Origin: Apoda limacodes
Lineage: Eukaryota > Arthropoda > Insecta > Lepidoptera > Limacodidae
Direction: 5' to 3'
DNA length: 64,000 nt
Assembly: GCA_946406115.1 (NCBI GenBank)
Contig: OX291545.1
Span: forward strand, 22,439,153 to 22,503,152
Part shown: in pieces, positions 32,701 to 44,189 of the stretch
How positions within the stretch are numbered: position 1 is the first letter of the stretch
Layout of the letters: every line of letters starts with the position of its first letter
Position numbers and translations under genes: made by a program
The notes under the pieces: model-generated
Seen by the model: only the letters and a program-made list of their open reading frames with translations
Database searches by the model: none
What the model was told of the DNA's origin: nothing

Positions 32701-33269
32701 ACTTACCTCTCCTAAGTACAATCTGAAGTCCATTTTAACCAACTTCTCGTTATTGATTCTGTTCTTTGGGTTAACGTGCCAAAGACCTATAAGAAACGTT
32801 GTCTTTTTGTCCTCCTGTCTGCCTCAAATATTTGAAAGCAGTTTAAGCCATTTTTTTTTTGTAACCGGATCGGGTTGTAAATATAGATGCAGTTCGGGGT
32901 TATGCGTGACAATGGAATATAAAACCTTTGTCTACCTTAAAGCACTTATTTCAATTTTAGCTAAATTTAAAACCTTTTTCAACACACTTGCTCAAAAGCA
33001 CCCTTTACTGTACTTCTTTTTAGCATCTTAAAAGCGCCCATTACGCAGTTGTGTGGTTGAGACAAATAACGCACATCTTTTTTCTATAATTATGTTTATA
33101 AACATATCAAAACTATTAGATTCCATTAAATATAAACTTTTTACAAAATTTTAACCAATTTAATGTCCTTCAAGTTTATAAAGCAACTTATAAAACACGC
33201 GAAAAAAGAGTACCAAAGTAATTAACATACTGTTTGCGAGTTTTGGTGCAGTTTATGTGTCTGTGGTTA

Positions 33270-33484
33270 TCCTAACTAATATATATTTTTGAGGGTCTGT
33301 CTTTTTGTTTGTTTGTAATTACTTAGCATCGCTGCGAAGCAACCAATTAAGCTAATTTTTGGCAGAAATTGTTGAAGGGAGGTAAGAGGACATAGATTTT
33401 CTTTTCTGGAAAAGTTGAAAGTTTCTTAGAAATCCCACGCCGATAGTTAACTTTAGCGCGGGCGGGGCCGCGAGCAAATGCTAG
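33270..33484 (+). mobile_element. Lep1-like Helitron
   Basis: Begins TCCTAACTAATATATATTTT and ends GCGAGCAAATGCTAG followed by T. The middle includes GGTCTGTCTTTTTGTTTG and AGAAATCCCACGCCGATAG. The 3' end with a GCGGGCGGGGCCGCG block could form the sub-terminal hairpin expected of Helitrons. Confidence 0.7.
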
Positions 33485-33827
33485 TAATAAATAAAGCTAA
33501 TCAAAATGGACAACATGATTTGATTTTATTTATATTGTACCTAGTGGTGCGAATTCAATCAAATGATCATACTGACAAAGCAGTTTTGTAATAGATTAAT
33601 TGTTGAAACTTAATTATGTGGCAACTGAATTGATTTAACTATATCACCAATTTATTGAAAACAAACGGATTCTGCTGTGAAATTGTTGTTTTGTTTTAAT
33701 GTTTTTTTTTTTAAACTTACCTAATCGGACACGTCTTTTACAAAATTAGTGCCTTCAAATATACAACTATTTAAAACTCTAAGAAGAGCAGGTGACACGG
33801 GTGGAAACAGCTAGTGTTATTATAAAA

Positions 33828-34075
33828 CTAGCCTTTGCCCGCGACTCTGTCCGCGCTAAATAAGGTTATCGGCGTGGGATTCCTATGGCAACTCCTTCCT
33901 CGTAATAAAGAAATTAACTATAGCTCTAGTCGTAGTTTATCTTTTGGAATTTGGTTGTTATTCTTGGGGAAACTTAAATTTTCAGAGATAAAAAGCGTAT
34001 GGCCTTCACTTCCTGTGACAAATTTTTGACGTGAAGAAGGGAGAAACAATTTTATATTTAAATTATTAGTATGGA
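33828..34075 (-). mobile_element. Lep1-like Helitron
   Basis: Minus strand starts TCCATACTAATAATTTAAAT at 34075 and ends GTCGCGGGCAAAGGCTAG at 33828. The middle has CTTCACGTCAAAAATTTGTC and GGAATCCCACGCCGATAACC. The 64-codon plus ORF over it is a shadow. Confidence 0.75.
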
Positions 34076-34089
34076 TTATTAGATAATAA

Positions 34090-34272
34090 TCCTACTAATA
34101 TTATAAATGTGAAAGTACATCTGGATGGATGGATGGGTGTTTGTTACTTAATCAAGCATCAACCACTGGACGGATCGGAATAAAACATGGCACATATATA
34201 TTTTTAGTCCTGGAATAGGACATAAGCTACTTTTTATCCCGAAAAGTCATAAGTTCCCGCGGGAACAACTAA
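34090..34272 (+). mobile_element. Lep1-like Helitron, short 3' variant
   Basis: Starts TCCTACTAATATTATAAATG and has TCAACCACTGGACGGATCGG plus AAGTTCCCGCGGGAACAACT. The end CTAA|T still fits the CTRR rule. Only 14 bases separate it from the oppositely oriented copy at 33828-34075. A decayed 3' part of another plus-strand copy (GGAGTTCCACACCGATAACC) lies at 34336-34405. Confidence 0.65.
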
Positions 34273-34427
34273 TAACTGAACTGTAACGAAATGTAACATC
34301 TATAGCTTGCTATAGCAAATGTCATTATTTCATATCGATTTCACTAAGGAGTTCCACACCGATAACCGAATTTAGGGCGGAATGGAACCGCTGGCAAAAT
34401 ATCAATAATATAATTAGGATTAATAAA

Positions 34428-34628
34428 TAACAATAGATATTTTAGGACATTACACACAAATCTTGTACTATGGATACCAGACAATGGATACAAATATTTA
34501 GAAAACACGTTAGGTAATTCTTACAGATGTTTATTCATAACATAGATGTTTGCCTTGTGCGGGCAATGAGTTCACGCCCCTTCATTAAGCAGTCGGGACA
34601 TTGCCTACTGAGCCACGGAGCCGACAAT
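34428..34628 (-). mobile_element. tRNA-derived SINE, CGGCTCC subfamily
   Basis: Minus strand GTCGGCTCCGTGGCTCAGTA (A box), CCCGACTGCTTAATGAAGG, B box GTGAACTCATTGCCC (weak), then CACAAGGCAAACATCTATGT, TTGTATCCATTGTCTGGTAT and GTGTGTAATGTCC. A full but diverged copy. Confidence 0.75.
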
Positions 34629-34914
34629 ATTTTGTCGGATTGTTAATGTTATACAGACTGATCAATCAACACGTCACACAGAACTGACGATTTTCCGAAA
34701 ATCAGCACACCCATAAAACTATTTTTTTGAATTGTCTCAAAACTTAACTTGGTCTGTGCAAATAAATTCGTAGATACTGGCGAACACGCGATTTGCAAAT
34801 AAACCTACAAAGATATCAAGGAACAAAGACTTGGCCCGCCGTGGTATGCGATAAGAAACGCTTTATAGGTTCATAATAACTTATCTTAATGTAATATAAG
34901 TTACAATTTTATTA

Positions 34915-35085
34915 TTATTTTTATACTACTAAGGTGGCAAATAAGCTAACGGCCCGCCTGATTGTAAGCGGTCACCGCAGCCTATGAACGCTCCCAACAC
35001 CTGAGGCATATCTCGCACGTTACTGATCCTTTAAATATCTAATAACTTAATTCTTGAAGAACCCCATATTATAGTCCTCAAATAA
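34915..35085 (-). mobile_element. LINE 3' end fragment (Jockey-like family)
   Basis: Plus-strand ACTAAGGTGGCAAATAAGCT, ACGGCCCGCCTGATTGTAAG, CGGTCACCGCAGCCTATGAA and a TTGAAGAACCCCATATTATA block are the reverse complement of the family's C-terminal coding end and 3' UTR. A T-rich run marks the poly(A) side. Overlaps in content with 2900-3100 and 60031-60240. Confidence 0.75.
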
Positions 35086-35094
35086 TAATAATAT

Positions 35095-35390
35095 AATATT
35101 AATAACAATATTTCTAGACAAATCACATAGAGCCAACTGGCCCCAAACTAAACAGAATACATCTTCTAACAAACAAGCAAGGATTTGCATACGAAAGAAC
35201 TGATACAAAATATTTACTTACTTTTTTTGTAAACACATTATATTATACAAAGAAAAAACTCAGGCTCAAGAAAACCACCAAATTACATATTTATCTTATA
35301 AATGTTTGTACTATTCGCGAAACGAACCCACCACGCCCATGGGTCAGCAAGCAGTATCACTCCCAAATGAGCCACCAAAGCTGTATTTTT
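35095..35390 (-). mobile_element. tRNA-derived SINE, heavily decayed
   Basis: Minus strand keeps TGGTGGCTCATTTGGGAGTG, GTGGGTTCGTTTCGCGAAT (B box) and ACAAACATTTATAAGATAAA, then TTGAGCCTGAGTTTTTTC and a degraded GGGGCCAGTTGGCTCTATGTG in place of the usual GGCGCTGTGTG end. Inserted directly behind the LINE tail at 34915-35085. Confidence 0.6.
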
Positions 35391-36119
35391 TTTTTAATTT
35401 TGTAATCATTAATTAGATTCTTGTGACACATATTTATGCACTGACATTAATTTGTCAGAGACTTGTTCGCCTAGATGTTTGGAAATGTCAACTGGCCTCA
35501 TTTCTGCTGGTAGGCATACAACCTCTACTGTTTCACAAACCCCTTAGAACGGGGCTGCTAGACTAAATAGAACGATTATATCTAACCTACACCCTTCTTT
35601 TTAAGATAAACCCTATAATCCTTAAATTACACTACACAACTGTGAAAACCATTTAAATTTTTGTTATGTTAATATAGTCATGAGGTAACAAACACAAAAT
35701 AAAATAAAAATAATGTTTTGGCTTCTACTTATTTGTGTTTTGAAAACTATTGTTTGTTACAAGTTACTACTATACTAGTATATACGTGTGTGGAATAAGT
35801 AAATTGTAACTATTATATTGTAAATGAGACTTTACCAGGATCCAGGGGCGATTTCTTGAGGTATTGTTTTTTTATACGTACCTAGATTTTTTGCTTTTTA
35901 TTGAAAAATTCCAAATAATTTCAATAAGAAAAGCCATTTTGTACTTTTTAAAATCGATACTTTTTCTACTGACTAAAAGTCCTCTCTCTTAATTCACATG
36001 AAAATCACTTTGACTAAAAATAGCCATGTTATCGCTATTTTTTATTCTTTAAAATTCAACAAATTTCCGCAAATTCCACGTAAAAAAATAGTAGACACAG
36101 CTATCAACATTTACTATAA

Positions 36120-36186
36120 AATCAAGGAATTGTCGTAGAAATCATGCTGATAAACGAATTTAGCGGACCGCAGATTAAAGCTAGTA
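36120..36186 (+). repeat. Lep1-like Helitron 3' end, decayed
   Basis: GGAATTGTCGTAGAAATCAT, then CTGATAAACGAATTTAGCGG and CGCAGATTAAAGCTAG followed by T. Only the last 65 bases are recognisable. Confidence 0.45.
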
Positions 36187-36303
36187 AAATAATATGCCTA
36201 GACCGTCTAGACGATTGACCAATGGAGCCGTGGATATCAATCAGTCAATAGAAAAAATAAACTTCTACAACGAATATCGTTACAAAATTAATATAATGAA
36301 TAA

Positions 36304-36552
36304 GTACTCAAACCACCAAACTGCGTCATTGAATTTTATGGAATGATATTCGGCACTTTATTCAAAGACGTCAAATACTTATCTCAGCCCACAGAAACGG
36401 ACGCTATAACCTCCCACGTCCGCAATTCAACAACCAACACCCTACATTTTGATAACGTAGAGAAAACTCGCTACGGGCGACAAGACGCTCTAAAAATACT
36501 TTTGCAATCTAGCTACCTGTTCACCTGGCTGGCTGCCCCGACCTTCCCATAA
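36304..36552 (+). CDS. Unidentified 83-codon open frame, gene status unknown
   Basis: Opens after TAA and reads VLKPPNCVIEFYGMIFGTLF, then KDVKYLSQPTETDAITSHVR, an HFDNVEKTRYGRQDALK block and SYLFTWLAAPTFP, then stops at TAA 36550-36552. The only ATG is at 36343. Local GC is higher than around it, and a GC-rich GGATGGCCGCCGCCAGCCC follows. No domain recognised. It could be a retroelement or host exon relic, or chance. Confidence 0.2.
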   Translation, partial: VLKPPNCVIEFYGMIFGTLFKDVKYLSQPTETDAITSHVRNSTTNTLHFDNVEKTRYGRQDALKILLQSSYLFTWLAAPTFP

Positions 36553-38639
36553 AGAAGAGTAGACGGGAAGTACTGAGAAGGGTTTATCGTTCCTCAGGGG
36601 ATGGCCGCCGCCAGCCCTTCACTATATCATTGACGCTATACATATGCTCTCCTCTTCCATAGTACCTCATTCTGCCAAACATAAAACCTAAGCATAAAGT
36701 GATACTTGGGTAATGACAGTGTTTCGGCAATATTATATAATTTGTCAACAATTAAAGGCGTTGTCATCTGAAAAAAAATATTTAAGAAAATATAAATATA
36801 GTACCTACTTATTTATAATTTTTATCCTTTGTCTTATAAAGAAACTGATAGGCTCAAAAAAATCTCTTATATTTATATTTCTATTCTATATGCACATAAA
36901 AACACTAGGTCTTAGTCCGCGTAGATATATAAACTTTTGGTTTTCAAAATATGTAAAAATATCTTATGTGATACCTTAACCGCTTAACTATAAACAAAAA
37001 TATATATATAAAAATAAAGTCCAATATTATCAGGTGGGAAACCGAATGAAAGGTTGTGGCAGCACCAGTTCAAAAATATAAAAATATCGTATTTAAAATA
37101 TATTTTCTTCCATATTAGAATATTACAAAATGTTTGTGTCTCCTACTTATCGATCAATGCTCCCACCCTATACTCTCTCTAAAAGAAGGTACCAATTTAA
37201 AAAAAAGGTGAAGTATTTTGTATAGTGATATAAAAAATCATTTTAACTTTTTTTATTAAAACAGAAAGTAAAAGATAATAACAGATTTCACCTTAAAATA
37301 AATTAAACTAATTTAAAACTTACACAACACGTATCAATATTATTCTACAGCCAAGAGCATAAAATTACCTGTATTTCGAATAAAACATTAACGTATATTT
37401 TCAGTAGTCATTAACATTATTTCCGAGTCTCAAATATCATTTTCATTAAAATTAACTTCATCAAAACACCAATTGCAAAGCTTAAATGACATATATGTAT
37501 CTCTGAAATGCATTTATTAAATATATCTGCATTAATAACAGTTTTCGTTGATTATAAAAAGTTATTATTTCATTATTTTTTATCTATATTTTCTGCCTTG
37601 TTTTCGTACAAAAAGCGACGCAGACAGTATATTGTATCAATATTACTCTATATCTGTCCGTATTTGCATAGTAATACAAGCAATATCTGCGACTATAGGG
37701 ATGCCAGCTGTTCTGTTCCCCGGACGATCGCCTTTTTTAGAGGGCTTTCCGGGGCAAATAGGGATGTCGTTATGAAATGACCCAGATTTTGCCGTCATGA
37801 TATGAAAACTATTCATAAACATAATTTATTTTGAAAATTGAATGATAAAATATGCAAAAGGATCATAAAATATTTATATGATAGGAGTTATGTCTCCTTT
37901 ATACTTATTTAGTTTGATTCGCTGCGTAAATGGTTTTATAGCCTTAAAAGGTTTTTTAACATAAATGTTTTCTTATGTTAAAATGCCTTTCGATGTTTAT
38001 ATATTATGTTACTTTTGATAATCTCAATATATAGTTATTTGATCTATACTACTCATGCTCATCTCCATAAAATCTTTATACTCCATTCTAGAGAAACTTA
38101 AAACTATATTACACTAAAAATTAAAACGTAATCTAATTTGCGATTTTTACGATTGGCGAACAATTTTTGACCGATATCAAGCAAGTTTCTAGATCTATAA
38201 ATACATGTGACTGACAGAAAATTGACTGATAAGAGTCCAGTTTTTAATTTTTTAAATACGAAGCTCTGATGAAGAACAGCAGCAGCCTGATTGTCTAACT
38301 CCCTGCAATCGTTTTCTGGTATTTTACCATCACCATTGGCGTTCGGGTAGGAAATAATAGAATAATACATAATAAAAGGATACATTGGATTTGATGTACG
38401 TTCGTGATTAGCTTTAGTTGGTTTAAATCCAATTATGACGAACGGAAACAAACAAAATTTGAAACTTTAGTTTCAAACTCTACAGTAATATGACAAATAG
38501 AAATTAAAATTTAGGCAATAAAATAAAATAACCACGAAAATTAAAATCAACTTAACAATTCAATAAGAACTAAAAAGCTTCTAAAGCAAACAAAACATCA
38601 CGCTTTATTCTGAATTAATTGTCAAATATTGATAACTAG
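36553..38639. other. Gene-free AT-rich stretch with chance-length ORFs
   Basis: Minus frame 38104-38451 (115 codons; MYYSIISYPNANGDGKIPEN) starts with TTG and has no domain. Hydrophobic plus frame at 36713-36979 is an AT-rich artefact. The block at 37690-37790 is listed separately. Confidence 0.4.
37690..37790 (+). repeat. GC-richer block GTTCCCCGGACGATCGCC
   Basis: GGGATGCCAGCTGTTCTGTT, CCCCGGACGATCGCC, GGGCTTTCCGGGGCAAATAG and ATGTCGTTATGAAATGACCC. The CCCCGGA and TCCGGGG pieces pair, so it folds. I have a memory of this block as a dispersed lepidopteran sequence but cannot name it. Two frames are open across it (37508-37780, 37548-37775) without domain hints. Confidence 0.4.
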
Positions 38640-38795
38640 AAAAACTTATTTTAAACAAAGCTCAGGGATAGCGTAGCTTTATGGTAGTAACATAATTTTT
38701 AGAATCGGTTTAGTGGTTGCAGAAATTACCTACTGCATACAAACAAAAAAACTTTTTTCTTTATAATAGATAAAGATTAAGCTTTAATATTGCAT
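38640..38795 (+). repeat. Short Helitron-like repeat fragment
   Basis: AAGCTCAGGGATAGCGTAGC, TTAGAATCGGTTTAGTGG and TTTTTTCTTTATAATAGATA are the remembered 3' part of a common lepidopteran non-autonomous repeat. No intact ends. Confidence 0.4.
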
Positions 38796-39054
38796 GCAAT
38801 ACATAACTTAAGCTCTCCTTGAAACTTATGAGTAGATATAGTCAGACTTCTCCGGTTCCGGTTATTGCGTAGCTTCGCTAGTGAGCCCCCGCAACGCTGG
38901 AGACTTTATTGTACCCCTGGGACTCAACGAACACCTGGAACTAGGCATATTGATTTTACTTACATGATCAACTACATATCTCCTTGTACATGGACTATAC
39001 AATGGTATGGTATTTATTCACAACTTTTAAATGTAAAGATGTTTATAAAATGTT

Positions 39055-39100
39055 AAATGGACCGCAAGCTTGTTTGCCACCTGAGTGGTATAAAAAAAAC
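39055..39100 (+). mobile_element. LINE 3' end crumb (Jockey-like family)
   Basis: GGACCGCAAGCTTGTTTGCC, then ACCTGAGTGGTAT and AAAAAAAAC. Matches the last 40 bases of the copy at 16455-16550, including the A-rich tail. Confidence 0.65.
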
Positions 39101-41280
39101 AAGATGATTTACTGCTATGAGAAATTGTTTGTTATGAAAATATTCATTTTCTTTGATGATGTAGCCATAGAGATATGGCATTTATGATATATTTTCTTCT
39201 AAGACTTTAATTTATAAAAGTTTTAAATGAAAAAATATTATTTCTGTATTTTATTTATGTATATTTATAATTTATTTCTTAATTTCTATGAAGATTTTTG
39301 TTTTTGTAACATTGATGTACTAGGACTGCATAAGTCTTTAGTTACATAAGTACCTATCTACGTAGTAGGTACATCAAGTTCATACGAGTGATGCGGTTAC
39401 TTGGTAGGGGCGCCAGTACCCGAGGGTGAATACTGAGAAAACTTTTGGGTCTTTATTTATTGTTATTACCTCATTAAGCTGCCTACTTAAAAGCGATATC
39501 CTGCGAAATTGCAAATAAATAAGCTGCCGCTGGAGAAAAGCTGTAGATATTAAAGGTATTTCGATTGAATGAAATAGGAATGTAGCAGTCTATAGTTAGT
39601 AGAGTGCTTAAGTTCTTGGTTATTTGGTTGAAGTACATTCATTTGAGCTGTTTATCTCCTTAACCTTTTTCAATACACACACATACACATATAAGTCGAT
39701 TACATTTAAGTTTCCATAGTAATATTTATTTCAAGAAGAAAAGAATTTCTATAATGAATGGATTTTAGCACGCCAATAACAATTATTTTTTTGATATGTC
39801 CAAAGCTTTCGATTTTGTGTATTACAAAACACTTACAAACAATTTAATAAGAGTCTACCACAGTAGTCGCCTGCGGTAGGTATACTGAAATAAAAAATAT
39901 CAGTATATAACCTGACAAAATACAGTTACAAAAAAAAAAAGTAAAAATACAAGAAAGTATTCTTGGGCCTCTTTTATAAGTGACATCCCAAGTATTAGAA
40001 ATCATCACCATTATTTTAAGATGACATCTATTTCTATAAAATGCATTGACATTAATATTTTTTTGAATTACACCAATAATTTTACAAATGGCATGACTTG
40101 AATAAATCGTACAATAAAAATATTGTAAATGAAACTACTTATAAACTGACCGTTTTTAACAGATATTCTATCTACAACTCGTATATTTATCCTAAAAATA
40201 ATAAAAAATGTCCTAAAACCAGTTGCCAATTATATATTTCTTAAGAAGCACATTTTTAAAATTCGCTTGGTACAAAGAGGAAGCGAACGCGAAGAGGAAG
40301 AGACTCAAATTTAATAAATATACCTAATAATATTATCATTACACCGAATGAATCACATATACAACAGTATACATGTAAGAGATACGATTTACTAATAGGT
40401 ACGTGAATGCGTAATTTCAACTTCGTTAAGGAAATGTGCGTAAGCACTTTTGGTTAATTGAAAACGCTACGTGTTTAATGAAATTACACAATCAACAACA
40501 ATGTAATTACACATAGAATGTAGATACAAACCAGACTGCGTGTTAACATTTACATGCCAGCATCAACATGTTAAGGTAATGATTGTGTTAGGATCTGTAA
40601 GAAAAGAGAAGGATACGTTCTCTTAACTAACCTAAAACTATGTGGGGTTCTTGGACTATAATATTTTTTTATTAATTTTATCAAACTGTTTATAAGTATT
40701 AGGTATTTGTAACTTACATGAAATCTAAATTGTCATATTACGAATAAAATGTAAAGACGTCTTATTATGGGTGTATCTTAAGAAGGAAAGGGGGTCGGCC
40801 TCATCGTACCGCCAGGTCAATACGGCCGATTTAAGAATGTTGGTATGTACACTGCAATATAAAATTGACACTTTTAGCAGTTTATTCCTTGTCTAGTAAA
40901 TGCTGGGATTTTGCCCCTTTCGTACCAAAAAGTTGGATGCACCCGTATGTCAACCATTGTTACAGATCTAGAGCAAATATGGACCTGCAATCGTAGAGTT
41001 GGTAAATTTTTATTTTTTATTTATTAGTGTAACAAGGGTACGGAAATCAAATTCGAGTAATTTAATCCTTCGGCCTTAGGCTTCTAAGTAGCCCTTTCGT
41101 TAGCAATTTTCTCCTTACCACCCTTAATACACAATGTACTATCATGGTTTTGTGCTAAAATTTGAGTATGAAAACTGTTCGAATCAAATAGAGTGTATGA
41201 ATCAAATAGAGTGTATTCACCCAGTCATAACATTTGCAGTATGTAACACAAATGGTGTGTTAACTCAAAGGTGACCCAGG
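39101..41280. other. Gene-free AT-rich stretch
   Basis: GGTCGGCCTCATCGTACCGC at 40791 is a short GC-richer patch. ACCTAGGTAC-type and TAGTAGGTAC runs are low complexity. No repeat or ORF I can support. Confidence 0.4.
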
Positions 41281-41454
41281 TATTTTGGAGTTATTGAGCG
41301 CAAATTTTGAAGACCGCAACCCTTTGAATAGTCAATGTCGCGTACCCTTATCTCACCACAGAAGAGCGACAACACATTACGGAAATTATACTGCTGGCTT
41401 TAGTGCCATAGCAAAACATACTCTAACACTTAGTTTTCAACGTCAAAAGTTGCA

Positions 41455-41480
41455 TCCCTGTTTAAAACAGGGTATTTTCA
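41455..41480. repeat. Hairpin CCCTGTTT/AAACAGGG
   Basis: ATCCCTGTTTAAAACAGGGT folds on itself. It lies in a 114-codon plus-strand open frame (41285-41629) that starts with TTG and has no recognisable domain, so I do not call a gene. Confidence 0.55.
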
Positions 41481-41658
41481 AAGTGCAATTGATACTGTAT
41501 TGGAAGTTGGAACAGCGCGTTTACCCGGATTGCACAATATCTTGTGTCGACAAAATAAAGAGCCACCCAGTTGAGCCTTGCTGCATGTCTTGTCTATACC
41601 GGCTCTACACATTTTTAGATCTATGCTAAACCATGCTGTAGTTCAGCATGTTTACAAA

Positions 41659-41905
41659 TCCATAATAATATTAAGAATGCGAAAGTAACTCTGTCTGTAT
41701 CTCTGTCTTTTACCTCTTCACGCCTAAACCATTGTACAGATTAAGATGAAATTTGACATGAAGATAGTTTGAGGCCCAATGAAGAAATAAGGCTATTTGA
41801 AAACGTAAAGTGTGAGTCGGATTATTTTCTATAGTGAGGAGTTGCCATTGAAATCCTACACCGATAACCGAATTCGGGGCAAGTGGAACCGCGGGCAAAA
41901 GCTAG
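41659..41905 (+). mobile_element. Lep1-like Helitron
   Basis: Starts TCCATAATAATATTAAGAAT, core GAAAGTAACTCTGTCTGTAT and CTTCACGCCTAAACCATTGT, then GATGAAATTTGACATGAAG, CACCGATAACCGAATTC and end CGCGGGCAAAAGCTAG followed by T. The most complete copy in the window with H1 at 25048; both ends intact. Confidence 0.8.
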
Positions 41906-42333
41906 TATTTAATTATTAAATTCCAATGTGAGTTGTCGGATCCAGTACGAATGTTTGCATTTAGTATGTCTGCATACCTAAATCTATTTCTGTTTATGTA
42001 CTAAGTATCTATGCACGTGCAAGACACCTTAGGCCTCTCAGGACACCGGTCTTACATTAGAATCCCGGCCTGGACTGGGATATTTTTTGTTTTGCGCCGT
42101 TGTCGTTTCTGGTCACCATTATACAGGGTTCCTTATATTCTTCAGTTTTGGGCCAGAGTAATGTTTATGGTAAAAAAAAATGTTTTCTGTTATGTTTCAT
42201 TAAATTCTATCTAATAAATGGTGTGAGGATTGTTAGCTTTTAGTGTAAGTAGTTTAAAGCAAAATTACCAACTTGACGTTTTATACTCTGATGACGATAA
42301 ATAAAATTTATGGGAAAATTGTAAATAGCAAGA

Positions 42334-42373
42334 ACACTTATAAAGTAAAAGTATATATATACTTTATAAGTGT
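42334..42373. repeat. Perfect 14-bp hairpin ACACTTATAAAGTA
   Basis: Arms 42334-42347 and 42360-42373 are exact reverse complements with a 12-base AT loop (AAAGTATATATA). Foldback relic in AT-rich DNA. Confidence 0.75.
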
Positions 42374-42734
42374 ATTTATATATATAGGTACTTCTATAAC
42401 CTAATATTTGCATGAGTAAAGTCGCGGGCAATAGATTATAGAAGATAAAACTAGATAAGATGAAGTATAAAAAAGAAGTGTCAATTTTAAAATGAATGGT
42501 GAAATCGTAGAACGGATCAAAAGACATTTTTAAATTAATCCATCCATTTTATTGAAATGAATAAAGGAGCATTCACTTAGATAAAACTTATTTCCATTTC
42601 TCTGAAGGAAATTGAGATGAATTGATATTTTAACCAACAATGATTTAAAGGCGCTTGAGAATAAAGCGCTATAGGTAGTTAGTTTCTATTACGTTTAAAT
42701 TTTACCATATTAGTTTCATAATTTTTATATACTA

Positions 42735-42850
42735 CAAGCTTATTCCCGCAACTTCGTTCGCGTGGACTATTAGCCTAGAAAGCATTAACCGGCTTATGGT
42801 TTACCCAAAAGATATCGGGATTCTTATACAAAATTTCAAGCCCTGTTTTG
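42735..42850 (-). repeat. Helitron-like 3' fragment
   Basis: Plus strand ACAAGCTTATTCCCGCAACT, TCGTTCGCGTGGACTATTAG and CCGGCTTATGGTTTACCC; reversed, this is the end of a Helitron-like repeat with a degraded terminus (CTTGT in place of CTAGT). Confidence 0.45.
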
Positions 42851-42879
42851 CTCTCTAGGGTGATTCACTCCAGTCTCAA

Positions 42880-43260
42880 TTTGTCCACGAATGTGAAAAA
42901 CTACGTCCATTATCCAAATCTAAATGACTTATTAAAATTGTTCAGGACCTTAGGTTTGTATGCTTGTAAGTATTACAATATATGACAAGCGTACACATCT
43001 TCATTTAGAGCGTGGATAATGGACTTAGGTTTTCACATTCACGCAGCATTTTGGGTGCGTCCAAATTTCGTGGCGTTCGTTTTCACCATTCCAAACGTCT
43101 ACGCCGGTCCTTACTCGTAAATTTGTCGTAGCGTGTGGATTTCCATCTATTTGGAAATCCGCGGTGCGAAAGCCATCCAAAAAATATCGTGCATTGTACA
43201 CATTCACGAGCAGATTTTCGAGTGCCCTACGTTTATTTGGAAAGATGGACGCGTCATCTG
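42880..43260. repeat. Foldback element with 36-bp inverted arms
   Basis: Left arm near 42888-42923 has CACGAATGTGAAAAACTACG then TCCATTATCC. Right arm, reversed (43047-43012), has CGTGAATGTGAAAACCTAAG then TCCATTATCC. About 30 of 36 match. Beyond the right arm, GGATTTCCA and TGGAAATCC pair at 43137-43161. The minus-strand frame 43025-43207 (DGFRTADFQIDGNPHATTNL, VWNGENERHEIWTHP) spans this and starts with GTG; probably element-internal, not a gene. Confidence 0.6.
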
Positions 43261-44189
43261 GAATGAAATTTTACTACAATAATTTAATATGAATACCCTC
43301 TACCGATAGTGCGAAGTAAATCCATAATTATTATCAGCAAATGGATATTACCATGGTAGATGGGCAAGGAGGTATGGTGGAGGCAATGATATAGGGGAGG
43401 GACTCCCGCGGGTGCACTAAACCGGCTCGGAGCTCTGCCTGGGCGAATTGCATCAGCGTGTAAGTACACCTATTGTAACGCATGCACACCACATTACACC
43501 TGCGACACTCTACGTAGATACGTGATTAAACATGTACGCACCTTCGATTGAACGGATTGAACTGAACACAGTTCAGTAGTAGTTAGCGAAATGTAGTTGT
43601 TACTTTGCTATTCAGTAGTATCTTTAGTATCTTTGTGACGTTACAACGTTATTTTCCTCGTTAATTATTAGCATTTTGAAATATATACTTTTGTGGAGCC
43701 TCGTTATTCAACAAGGAACCCTAAAATGTTCATTTAGTTACTCCATCCTTTCCAGTTTAGGTTCTGACATTATTTCCAAATGTATATAATTTTCTAATGT
43801 ATAATGTAGGTATGTATATACAAAGTACACAAAATTTTATTTAAGGACACACGGATCTATAATAATGAGTCAATAAAAATTAATAAATTCTCAATAAGGT
43901 AGGGTTAATCCCTATATATATGCCAATTAATAACTTCCTCTTATATTATTGTATATTTATGTTTTTGTTTGGTTGCACAAACCCTTGGATAGTCCGTAGG
44001 ATAGCAACTTCGGCAGAACACCCCGCCGCTCAAACACCTTTGCTATATCTAGGCTACAAGCTAGGGCCTCCCTCTGACTCTAAATAGCTAGTGCCCATCG
44101 GTGTGTAAAATCCACTACAAGGTATCGAGCGCCCGAGTCGTGTTTATCTAGGTATCTTAGAAGCTGTGTGTTAACCACATGCTGATACG
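43261..44189. other. Unassigned stretch with exon-like signal
   Basis: A GC-richer patch at 43350-43458 ends in CATCAGCGT followed by GTAAGTAC, a strong splice donor consensus on the plus strand. No acceptor or frame supports an exon. The rest has no recognisable content. Confidence 0.3.

Noticed and set aside
38104..38451. 115-codon minus frame
   Set aside because: Starts with TTG, no recognisable motif, AT-rich composition.
41285..41629. 114-codon plus frame
   Set aside because: Starts with TTG; a palindrome lies inside and no domain is visible.
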